DNA of 64,000 bases from contig CM119264.1 of assembly GCA_051294375.1 (NCBI GenBank), positions 18,107,729 to 18,171,728 on the forward strand, written 5' to 3'. The notes under the pieces are model-generated. The model saw only the letters and a program-made list of their open reading frames with translations, ran no database searches and was not told the DNA's origin. The translations under genes were made by a program, and so were the position numbers. This DNA is from Paraspadella gotoi. Its lineage: Eukaryota; Chaetognatha. Shown piece by piece: positions 43,038 through 54,451 of the stretch (within the stretch, counting starts at the first letter, position 1; each line of letters begins with the position of its first letter).

Positions 43038-43663
43038 GTAAGTTTAAAAAAAAGTTTAAGGAGCCAACTGAAAAAAGTATGAAACGCCGGACTGACAGGC
43101 TGACATACTGACTACTCGATGAACCGACTGTCTCAACGGATCAACGGATCGAGTGTCCGCTTCGGCTTCGCTGCTTGTCCCGTTAAAAATGATGACTTCA
43201 GCAAAAATAAGAATGAGCGGTTTTTCCCCTTCTTTTTCTTCTTCGTGGGCTTCTTTTTTTCTGGTTGTTCTTCTTTTTCTTCCTTTTTAGTATCTAAAAA
43301 AGCGAGGTTGGAAAGGAAATAAGCTTTAAAGCGAAGAGAAGGAAAAAGGAAAAATATGAGCACGAAGGAGCAAAATATACAGGATGAAAGTTAGGTATAA
43401 TATCACTAGGAACTGGAGATCGAACAGGTAAAAGGACTAACAGAGCAAAAAAATTACAAGGAACCAAAAAAAAAACAAACAAACAAAAAAACTAGAGTAA
43501 TAAGAATAGAAAAGGAAGACTGCGAGGAACGAGGAATAAGGAAGCGAGCAAAGAGAGAGAGAGAGAGATTATGTAGAAGGAGAAAAAAAAAGAGAGAAAA
43601 AAAAATTAAAAGGAATTTTATTGGAGAAGGAAGCCCGGAGGGCGAGGAGGAGAGAAAGAGGAA

Positions 43664-43762
43664 GAAGACGAGAATAAAAAGGAGGAAGGAGACGAGAAAG
43701 AAAAAGGAGGAAGGAGACAAGAAAGAAAAAGGAGGAAGGAGACAAGAAAGGAAGGAGAAAGG
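43664..43762. repeat. 25-bp purine minisatellite, about three to four units
   Basis: AAGAAAGAAAAAGGAGGAAG-type units ending GAGAC are repeated with a 25-bp period. Not present as such in copy A near 37030, which differs strongly here. Confidence 0.8.
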
Positions 43763-44297
43763 AAAGAGAAAAGATTCAACAGAAAGGATTTAATCTCGCG
43801 GAAGAGAAGCGAATTAGCGACCGCGGAGGAGATTCAAAGAAGTCGGCCTTTTGAAGACTCAATCGCGGGATCGAATCAAATCGAACGGAGAAGACTGAGC
43901 TGGTTATTACGAGAGCCTTATCACGTGACAACGACAGTCGTAAAATGTATGTGAAAAAAAATCCCTAACGACGACGTAACTGTATTAAACTGGATTCTAC
44001 GACAGCCTTATTACGTCACAGAAAAAAAAACAGGTAATTTCTATAGACTTATGATGAGTGAAAATCAAGAAGTAGATCGACAATTTTAAATGTTTCTAAT
44101 GGAATTGTATTAATAAAAAATCTCCTTAAAATTCACTTTTGACTTTCTTTATCATTTCCTATTTACGATATCGTTAAAAGTAAATAAACGATTTAACTTT
44201 TCAAAGCAAGTTTCGATTGTCACGAAATCAGAAGAGATAAGTTGGAAAGAAAGAAAATAGTCAATAAATTAAAAATTAAACAGAAAGAGAAAGAAAG

Positions 44298-44452
<155 letters not shown>

Positions 44453-45203
44453 CAGAAGCTTTATGATTCTGACGTTTGTACAAACTGAGTCCTTCTTTTT
44501 TCTTGTCTCGGCCATTGAAGAAGCGTCCTCCAGAACTCTTGCTTGGATCTTTTTTTTACAACCATGGCATCGACAGACAACAATCAACATGCAAATGACC
44601 CACCACCACCAGCAAGAACTTCGCAAGAAAGCTCCTTTCTCTTTTCTCTCTCTCTCTCTTGCTTTTTTCTTTCTTTCTCGACCGGCCTGGACGACGAAGG
44701 TCCGGAGTGGGAGGGCAACGAGGGCGTTGGCGGCAGTCGGAACCCTCGTAATGGCGTTTTGACATGATTATATTCATTCGTCTTTTATGGTTTCTTTCAA
44801 GCGCTCGCTTATATTCCAAGCGTAATAAACGTTAACCGACTCTGTTTAGAAGCTTTATTAAATGGAGAGTAATATCAATTTAATCTTCTTAAAAAATAAG
44901 CTGAGCGATCGTCTGGTTTAATGTTAAATAAGTAAACACTAGACATAGCGCACCTTTTCTATTCCCCATCTTTTCAGTTTTTAATAGTAGTTTTTCAATT
45001 CCTTATGTTAGGTTTCAAGAACTAAAGAGTTGAAATAACGATGAAGTAACAATAATGACGCCTATCTAATATAAGATGAGCTTGTTAGGGATGATGCAAC
45101 ACAATCTTGTATATGACATGTAAAAAAATTCACGAGAGTTAGTGAAAATAAAAAACGTTGGGCGAAGGCGAACCAAATTTTTTTTTCTTCAGTCTCAACG
45201 CTG

Positions 45204-45207
<4 letters not shown>

Positions 45208-45241
<34 letters not shown>

Positions 45242-45264
45242 GCTCTCCTCCTCTCTCTCTCTCT
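45208..45264. repeat. Imperfect (CT)n array
   Basis: CT tract lying 125 bp before a GA array of complementary sequence. Confidence 0.95.
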
Positions 45265-45387
45265 TGCCACTACACCCAACCTTGTTCGCAAATCGCTCTT
45301 TCCAAATATCCTTCTCACGCGATGGAACCAAAGACGATCGTCTGAGAGTCGATACCAGTTTTTTTTATTCCAGACTCGTCGACCAAA

Positions 45388-45389
<2 letters not shown>

Positions 45390-45433
<44 letters not shown>

Positions 45434-45505
45434 AGAGAGAGAGGAGAAGTAGCAGCTGAGAGAGAGAGAGAGAGAGTAGAGAGAGAGAGGGAGAGGAAGA
45501 GAGGA
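45390..45505. repeat. Imperfect (GA)n array
   Basis: GA tract with a few interruptions; inverted partner of the CT array at 45208-45264. Confidence 0.95.
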
Positions 45506-46520
45506 ATCTTTTGATATCGTCATGCAAATGAGCTTTTCGACAACAACAAACTATTTAACTGTTACACGACGCCCACCAGAATGTGGCGAAACTGATACAA
45601 TCGATTCCGATGAAAGGGAGGAAAGAAAAAAAAAAGAAAAAGAAAAAGAATGGAAAAGACTTTGTAGAGAGAGAGAAAGAGCTTTTTAAAAAGAAAAAGA
45701 AAATTGAAGAAACCAAAAGAGAAAATCATCAGAATGAAGGAAAAAAAAAACAATCGAAGCAAACATAAACAAACAAAATAAACGAGTTACGACAAAAAAA
45801 ATTTAAAGGAAGAAAGGAAAAATAAAGGGAAAAAAAAGGACGAAAGACCAAAGAAAGAAAGAAAATAGTATCAAAGTAGGGAGGAAAGGGCGGGACAGCC
45901 ACAGGGCGCCGGCATGAAACAAGGGTGGAAAAGACATGAAAGAGGGATCAAGCCCCCACGCCATCTCCCAAGGTCGAAGAAAATCGAAAATGCGCCTAAT
46001 GACGACTCCCACTTTTTTTGGTGGGGGAGTATTTTGATGGAAATCTAAGTGAGGGGGAGATGAGAGAACTTAAAAGGTCCTTCTGGTGATTGTGGCTGAG
46101 ATGTACGGTTTACGGAGGTTTTCCTGTACCGATTCGTTTTCAAAGGAAACAGGTTCCGATGTGGAAGAGAATTTGTTATGCAAGTAAAAAACGAGCTTTT
46201 TCTCATGTTATAGATGTCATTTTATTTACATTGAGGATTTATGTAAATCCAAATTTTTGTTGACGATAATTTACAAAACTTTCGACAAAATAGTAACCAA
46301 TGCGTACAAAATAATTCAAAAGGAAAAAGATTTATCCCGAGAGAAAATGGTTAAAAGTTGGATAAAAGAAAAATGAGGATTGCGAATAGAAAAGTGGAGA
46401 ACGGGGCTTAAGATCAGTCGAAATCAATGGAACTCGCAGAGCGACGCATTGGTGCCACCAATGTTGGGTCCAACGTCGGGTGAGTCTCTGGCTGATGGAA
46501 GAGAGACGTTTGGCTGGCAA
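45506..46520. other. Spacer, purine-rich then mixed, no gene seen
   Basis: Almost pure purine to about 45880, then ordinary sequence without a recognised open frame. Confidence 0.45.
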
Positions 46521-46590
46521 TGGGACGTTGAGAGGGGAATTGGGGACCGAGGGAAAGGAAGTGGGGACGTAAAAAGGGAAAGAGGGGACG
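46521..46590. repeat. Degenerate 20-21-bp minisatellite, about 3.5 units
   Basis: TGGGGACNNNNNNNGGGAAAG-type units of 20, 21 and 21 bp repeat with substitutions. Confidence 0.55.
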
Positions 46591-47009
46591 AAGATTGGGG
46601 GATTGACGGCTGGAACCGCGAAGCGGATCCAAAGACATATCTATTACTCATATATGTATAATATATATATATATATTATGCGTAAATTTGACTCTACTCT
46701 CTACCAATTTTAAAGTTATGCGCCGCCAGAAAAAAAATAATGGAAGAGTGAATATGTATATTTGCGGAGGTGGATTGGGTAATGGGTAGAGAGAGAGAGA
46801 GAGAATTTTTGAATTTTTGAATTTATTCAATGGGGCTTTAGGCCAAAAATAAACAATAGGCCATAAAAAGCTACTTTATTACATTTAAGTCTACGAATTT
46901 AGGCATCATCATGAAATCTTTCCGATTTACAATTTATGCATGTATTTTCCCTTTGTAAATAATCCCATCCAAAAGCGTTTCGATAGGTGAAATGTTTGTC
47001 TGAAGAAGA

Positions 47010-47022
47010 AGGAGAGAGAGAA

Positions 47023-47119
<97 letters not shown>

Positions 47120-47130
47120 AGAGAGAGGAG
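47010..47130. repeat. (GA)n array
   Basis: GA tract with a few GAAG interruptions. Confidence 0.96.
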
Positions 47131-47495
47131 ACAAGATCGACGTAAAGACATGCAAACAAACTAACAGACGTCCGAGCGAGAGAATTTGAAGCGTCATGAC
47201 TTTTTAAAAAAAATAAGTTTCTAATTAGTTTAAGGGTAAGTGAGCCGATAAAACCTGGTATGGGTTTGATGAGAAAATCAGGAAAAGACAAACACAGACG
47301 GAACTTGAAAGGAGTTTCAGCTTCGTCCTCCTTTCTCCACTTTTCTCACGCCCGCTCAGACTCACGATTTTTATGGAGTTTGTGAAAGCGGAACCAATCG
47401 AAAGTGGAAAGAAAAGAAAGCAGAAAATTCGTCGTAATCGATTATGTACCACCGATTTCGTTGATGTGATTTCGCAGAATCGCAGCCCATAGTGG

Positions 47496-47510
47496 AGAGA
47501 GAGAAAGAGA

Positions 47511-47583
<73 letters not shown>
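47496..47583. repeat. Imperfect (GA)n array
   Basis: GA tract with GAAG interruptions. Confidence 0.95.
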
Positions 47584-47586
<3 letters not shown>

Positions 47587-47709
47587 CGAGATCAGCGTTG
47601 AGAATCAAATGGACTCTGATAAACATCAAAATGATTAAAAATTCCCGGGAATAAGTCACGTGGATCTCGAAGGACCGGGAGGAAAAAAGGGAATTAATCA
47701 GATCCGAGA

Positions 47710-47710
47710 A

Positions 47711-47778
<68 letters not shown>

Positions 47779-47780
47779 TA
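47710..47780. repeat. (GA)n array
   Basis: GA tract with two short interruptions. Confidence 0.95.
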
Positions 47781-47897
47781 AAGAGGGAGAAAAAGAAATT
47801 AAAGAGAAAACAACTTTTGAATCTAAAGAGGGAGAAAAGGGAAGAGGAGGAAAACAGAGCGGAATGAGGATAACGAGCAAAAAAAGGAGAAAGAGAG

Positions 47898-47943
47898 ACC
47901 GAAAGCAAAGAAAGAAAGAAGAGAAAGAAAGAAAAAAAAGAAA

Positions 47944-47984
<41 letters not shown>

Positions 47985-48036
47985 AGAAAAAAGAAAGAAA
48001 GAAAGAAAGAGAAAAAAAAGAGAGAAAAAAGAAGCA

Positions 48037-48073
<37 letters not shown>

Positions 48074-48142
48074 AAAAAAAAGAAGAAAAAAAGCAGGAAA
48101 GAAAGAAAGAAAGAAAGAAAATAAAAGAAAAAAGAAAAGAGA
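47898..48142. repeat. (GAAA)n array, about 245 bp
   Basis: Tetranucleotide purine tract with many one-base irregularities. The 317-residue minus-strand frame covering this and the GA arrays is a translation of simple repeats and is not called. Confidence 0.95.
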
Positions 48143-48199
48143 GCGCTTTCGCGATTGGCGGGAGAACTTGCAATTCACGCAGAACTCAAGTTTTACTGA

Positions 48200-50740
48200 T
48201 TCAATCTAATTGAGTCAAACCCATTGGTTCCAATGAATAGAGTTGAAGCGGTAACGTGTCCCCGTCATCCCCTCGAGTGGTCGAGAATTCAAATTAGCAC
48301 GAAAAATTTAATTTATTACATTAGTAATCATATAAAACTCGAATATTTACATAGTATTATTAGTGATAATTACTCAAAAGGAAATTAAAATGCAAGTATG
48401 CAACAATGAAAAATAACGTGGCGAAACGGTCTGCGTGCTGATTTGTGGTCGCTTTGTTAAAATTGTTTCTGAGGCCAAATTTAACGTTGATCAATTACTT
48501 TGGAATATGGCGATATACACTACTGGACATTCACTGTATCTGACATAAAACCCTTGACCATCAACAAAAAAATGCTTAACTAGATCAAAAATAGTAAAAA
48601 GATGCAGAGCAATATAGCCTCGAAACGCTTCAAAAGATTTTAGACCATTGCTTTTATAGAATGCAAAAAAATATAATATTATTAAAACAAAACTTTAAAC
48701 GTATACACGCTAGATAGTTAGACGCGAACCGCGATTGAATATTTTTTACCCAAGTCATTTCCTTCTAAGTTTATATGAAATCATTTTTTGTATATTAGTG
48801 CAATAATCTAAATAACAATATGACAGAAATTCATTTTTAATTTTCTTTATGAATGGGACAAGTTTTCCTTGCTTTACTTCCCCTTATGTCTAATTTTTAA
48901 TCATTTTTAAAGGTATTCTTCAAAACCTTATAATAAATTACTATATTTCGAGCGCTTTTTTCTTCAAATTCTTTCAAACAAAAACAACATAAAAAACATT
49001 TTAAATTAATAAAAAAAAAATTGGATTGAATGAATTTTGGAAAACAATATTTTGAAACTTGAGAATAATGGATTATGAGTCAGGAAAAAAAATTGCAATC
49101 TAAAAAAATCAACCTTTTGCCTTTCAATTTTCTAGAGGCTGATTTTTTTATTTTTTTTGATATTGTGAACTTTTCTATGGCAAAACGCATTATTCTCAAT
49201 GAGCATAGTTGTTGGACGGAAATTTTTTTGTCCAACAATGGAAAATGTTCAACTTTTGCAAGTTTAGGCCTTTTTTGTGGGGAGATAAATAAAAAATTTA
49301 TTGATTATCGATGGGTTACATTCTGAAAGTGATATTGTTCTAAATGCACACAAATTTTCTTCAAGTTTTATTTTGAAATTAAAGTATTGTACCATATAGA
49401 AATAAGTGAGATAGACTCCCGCTTTGCCAGAAATTTTTATTAACAAAAGATTTGTATGTCTAATTGTTAGAAGAAAAGTTATTTCTTATAGTGAAGTATG
49501 ACTTTGAAAGAAAAGAGGTAGGCAAGTGATTTATCAAAAATTAAAATGCCCTAATCATGGACACCATTTCTAAAAGAGTTTTATTAAATTAAATCCATAA
49601 ATCTTTACACAGCTTTTGTTTTAAATCAGAATTAAAAGTATAACAGTTTTTTGCCTTTAAAAATTTTCAAATGAAGCATATGAAATGTTTTTATTTTTCT
49701 TTTGTAATTTTGAAAAAGTAAGACTGAATTACATTTGTTTATTTTATTTTCTTTATTCGCATAAAATTGCTTATATTTTTTAGTTAAAGTAAAAAACAAG
49801 CAAAAATTTATGTTGTAGCTTGATAAAATTAATTTTTAAATATTAAAAATGATAAATACAAAAATGTTTCAGCTTGATATAAACAGTCTGGACATCTACC
49901 TTCCTTGCTGTGGAAAAAAATCGTCATTTTTCATTATCTTTAACTGGCAAACTAAAAGCTTGACACACTGCTTGTTTATCATAATAAAGTTGTAAAAAAT
50001 TATATAGCTGGTAACATATTTGACAAGCAAAACATCTCATTGTGTTAAATTGTATTGATAATTTTTTTTTAAATATAGCAAGGAATTTAATTCTATTAAC
50101 TTATCATCCGTTTTAATTAAGAAAAAAAATTTCGCGAATAGCCATTGGCAAGGGTTCATTGACTGACTTAATGATGAAATTTTTTAGATTTCTTTACTGC
50201 CCCCATTTTACAAGAATATAAAAGGTCATGGTTATCATGTCAATAAGTCCAGATTAATCTGTACCCTTTCTGCAACCTGCATTCTAAATTTTTTTTTTTC
50301 CCTTTCAAATGTATTAAATAAAAAAAATTATTTGAAAGAAACATCGGCGTGGAGGATGCCATTGGTAAACCTTAGTTACCACCATTTCCGATCGGAATTT
50401 TTAAATGAGGTTTTTTTTGCCATGCTATTGAGACATAACACTAACTATTAGTACCATTATTTTTTTTAATTTTTGTCTATTACAATTCTATAAATAAATA
50501 TGAATAAGTAACTTTTTAAAAAAATTTCTCATCCTTCACCCTATATTCAGTCATATCTAAAAAACAAAAAAAGATTTTGCATTGATATTTTGGATATCAA
50601 TATATGAAACTATAACATTTCAAAAAATAAAAAGAAATATAATAATATTGATCAGTGAATTTTTTTTATGCACGGAACAGTAACGTTACGCCATTTTTCA
50701 TTGTGTCATATAAACATTAAAATATTCTCAATTCGCTCAC
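48200..50740. other. AT-rich island without microsatellites
   Basis: About 2.5 kb of AT-rich sequence with ordinary complexity and none of the GA/CT arrays that fill the rest of the window. Longest plausible frames are 49075-49326 (plus, 83 residues) and 49264-49446 (minus, 60 residues), neither resembling a protein I know. No terminal inverted or direct repeats found by eye. It could be an old degraded transposon or simply AT-rich intergenic DNA. Confidence 0.5.
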
Positions 50741-51985
50741 AAAGTTTGTTTGTTTGCCCTGATTTTTTCTTGGTCCCGATTTTGTTTTTCCCACGAAAAA
50801 AAGAAAGAAAAAAAAAAGAACGAAAGACCCGATGGCCTCGAATCGGCGCCTTTGTTCTTCTGCCCCCATCCGACCTACGCGGGCCGTTCGTTCCCCACTC
50901 TCGCCGCTTGGGGCTTAATAGACCCTAACGTTCCTTCCAGACTGCGAGCGCCCCGGAAAGCCATCCACCCGCGCGCGGTTGAGAGTTGAGTGTTGAGTTG
51001 AGTGTTGAGAATCTCGCGTCTTTCTTTCTCCTCCCCTAAAACGGGTCCAGTGGCCACGCCCAACGAAAACCAACGACAAAAAAATCTCAGTCGTTCTTAC
51101 CTAGTCTTATTTTTAACAATTCTCATCCTCGTAGTCATAAGTAAGTAAAGCCTCGTATCCAGTTTTCAAAATTATCTCATGACAAAGAGAACTACCCGCC
51201 TCCGAAATCCTTTTCTTACCTCCACCGCCGCTGCCCTCGCCGCCGGTTTGGCGGACCGCTTCGGCAGCCGCTGCCGCCTCCGGATAAAAGAGGACAAAAA
51301 AAGGCGTTTGGCCTAGATTGGTTCACCGGCGCTAGCGCCGCTTCGCCGCCGCTCGCCGCCCGTCGTGGCCGGTTCACGCCGCGTTGGTCTTTGATGAACG
51401 GCAGAGGTGAGGGCTTGGTGGTGGCGGCAGCTGCGGGCGAGGTGGGTCCGAAGGATCAGGCAGTGTCGAAACGGTGGATACGCCTCGAATTTGGTTCAAA
51501 GTGGGTCAGGGTTAAATCGATAGTGGATTCTCATATGAAGGAGTTAAAGGGAGATTATGGAGGGAAGGACTAGAAAGATGATTTGAAGTTTCGAGGGCAG
51601 GAAGAATGCACGCGGCGCCTGAGGCGGTGGGAAGCGGCGTTGTCAGTGGCGTTGGCGGCTCGGTGATTTACTCAGCGAACCAGAGAACCAGAATTAAAAA
51701 AAAAAAAAGAAATCCTGGGTCAGGGCCAACAACCGGTCGTTCGGTCCTTTGGTTCCCTTTTTCTCTTATCTTCTACTCGGTGATATATAAGTTCGATCGA
51801 ATCGCTATCGTCTCGAAATGAGATGAGAGGCAGAGCAAGATTAATAAGCAAAGTAATCTATATAAATTAACGATGATGAAGCGATGATGTCAGCGACGAA
51901 CGCGACGACCACGGAAAAAGGGCATAAGTGGATCGAGTCTCACAGCTGACGACAGAGACGTGCGCCATTTCGTGAAGACACTTAG
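50741..51985. other. CG-richer spacer, no gene seen
   Basis: Includes CGCC-rich patches at about 51210-51370 and tandem GTTGAGT words at 50978-51008. It could hold a promoter or untranslated exon, but no coding signal is convincing. Confidence 0.35.
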
Positions 51986-51991
51986 AATGAT

Positions 51992-52152
<161 letters not shown>

Positions 52153-53087
52153 GGTCGCTTCTGAGTCCGCAGTTTTCATTGGCGAGAAAGTGTTAGACTT
52201 TAGGTTCGACGATAATGAAATAGTAAGAGTGGGTTTTTCGATATTGAGTGGTGGACAGAGAATCAGGGGTAGGAGGCGTAGTTGATGGGTTGGTAACCGT
52301 ACGTAGGAGGAATGCTCGATGGTTGATGCTTGGTGGTTTCAATAAGCTTCGAAAAGGAATCGAACGGAAGACTTTTCTCGGGGCGCATATTGTTTTTTTT
52401 AAGTTCATAGCATCGTTTACGAAAAATTATCCGGCGCGTGAAAGAATATCAACCAAGCAGTTAGCATCCAGGCCATAGAGAAACAATTTGGGGGGAGGGA
52501 TTTAGATTCAACAGAATGAGGGATTTAGGGATAACGGGGGAAAAAAAATCCGAAGACGTAAAACGGGGAAAGATTTGGGATCTTCCAGAATTTTTTCGCG
52601 AACTTCGCCCACGCTCTTAGACTGTCTGCCCACACGAAAATCTCTGTTCCTTCCATTTCATCGCTCTTGACGCCCACACATTTCCGCTACCAGAAAAACT
52701 TTTTTTTCTTTGAAACAAAAATATTCCAACGTAGTTTTTCGTCCCCTTTCGGAGGATTTTTGTCTGGATAAGGAAATTGAGGTTCTCAGCGTCTGGTATT
52801 TTTCAAATAACAGACTTTCACTAATTGCGGCTGACTTTCCACGTTAAAAACGCCCTGAAATAGGTATATATATTAGTGCAGCAATCCTTAAAATCGTCTC
52901 TTAATCCGTGGATTTGAAAAATGGTTACAAGCGGTTTGATCAAAGAGAGACAGGCGATAAAAAAATTAATATTTTGCAATTTCAAATGAGGCATTGTTGT
53001 GTTTACGCAAAGAGGCGAAGGCATCGGATTCCGCTAGATAGAGTCTGCCATCAACGCGAAACCAAATCCTTTTATCCGGTGCCGCTA

Positions 53088-53132
53088 TCGCCGGCGGCGG
53101 CTGCGGCGGCTGCGGCGGCGGCGGCGTTTCAC
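53088..53132. repeat. (GGC)n trinucleotide array
   Basis: CGG/GGC/TGC repeat that gives poly-A in one frame. Confidence 0.85.
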
Positions 53133-54371
53133 AATGAATTTATTTGAATCGGTGGCGTCGCCGGCCAAACCCGTACTCCCATCTCCACCTACCTCCAACG
53201 TGGAGAAAAGCACGCGCGCGAACAAAAACGTATTTTGAATTTCATATTCGATCTAAAATGACGTCTTCCTTTCACGAGCGCTGTAGCGTCGGCTTCTGAA
53301 AGCGCCATCTTGAGAGAACCTCGCTTACGAGCCTTTTATGGAATCGTGAAAATGATTTATTCCGAAATTCACTTTCTCCCGCGACAATGTTGCGAACGAC
53401 CCATTTTTTTTTCTCTCTCTCTCTCTTTCCCTTTCTCTCTTTCTCTACTCTCTCTCTCTCTCCCTCTGTTTACAGTTTCCTCCCAGGTCGTGCGTCTCCT
53501 CCCTGTCATTCCTCTTCCTCTTCTCAATTTATCCGGGACAAACTCCTGCTTTTTCAACCTTTCCTTCCTTCAGTCTCTTTGCCTTAGGTTTTCTTCCGCG
53601 CCATTCCTCCAACTTTTTAATGGAACTCCATTCTTTAAAATTAAATTTCTTTTTCCCCTACTTTTTTTTTTCTATAAATTCTTTTTCTCATCGCCGGTCT
53701 CCTTTCTTCCCATTTCCTAACTAAGAAAGTTTTATTTTACAGGGAAACCATTTTTTTTTATTTTATCATCGTCCTCCTTCATTCTTCCTCCCTGATTCTA
53801 CTGATTCTGCTTCAGCTAGTTCCTCCTCTTTTTTTAATCTGTATTCCATCAATTTCAGCGTCAACCGAAAGTCGAAAAAGGCGGCGAAAAGGCGGTTAGG
53901 CGCGCCGCTGCCGACGCGGGCGCCGGTGCCTCCGCCGCTGCCTCCGCCGCATTCGGTCCTTTGTGCCAAATTTGGGGTCATAAAGTAGGGGAGGGAAGTA
54001 TGTCTTGCGAGATGAGAGGTCAAGTAAGGATTAATTAATTCGATACAAATTTCGTTAATTTAAATGAGTCAATGCTCAAATATTTATTACGTGTACATAG
54101 ACATAAAAGAAGGGAGAAAATGGGAGAGAAAAAGAGACCGCGTGAGAGGCAGGGATGCGGAGATAGAAAAAAAAGAAAGAAAACTCATGGCATTTGGGAG
54201 CTCCAAAGGAATCCAAACGAGAATACAAAAAGCTCCGCTCGTCTTAACGCTGCAACTCTTTTGGTTTTAACGTGAACGACTCGATGCTACAAGGAGGCCC
54301 AGTCAGTAGGACCGAAAACATCCAATAAATTACAAAAGTGAAATTTAAAAAGAGATGGTGAAGTATTTATC
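53133..54371. other. Spacer downstream of the aspartoacylase-like gene, no gene seen
   Basis: A short CT tract at about 53411-53465, pyrimidine-rich sequence, and a CG-rich patch at 53875-53955 (GCCGCTGCC words). No supported open frame. Confidence 0.4.
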
Positions 54372-54377
54372 TTTATT
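54372..54377 (-). promoter_or_regulatory. Poly(A) signal AATAAA of the aspartoacylase-like gene
   Basis: A canonical AATAAA on the minus strand lies about 75 bases past the TGA at 54452-54454, in an AT-rich stretch. Position and orientation fit the 3' end of the gene, giving a short 3' UTR of roughly 100 bases. Confidence 0.6.
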
Positions 54378-54451
54378 TGCCTTTGATTATAAAATCAATC
54401 GACTCATCTCCTTGTTTCAAAGGGCTCAGAAAAGGTCGTTATCTCCCGCCA

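Noticed and set aside
47225-48178. 317-residue minus-strand open frame
   Set aside because: It consists of translated GA, GAAA and poly-purine repeats (SLSLS, FFLSFFLSFF) with no non-repetitive domain.
49075-49446. Overlapping small open frames in the AT-rich island as a transposase remnant
   Set aside because: No catalytic motif or similarity that I can recognise; kept only as an unexplained region.
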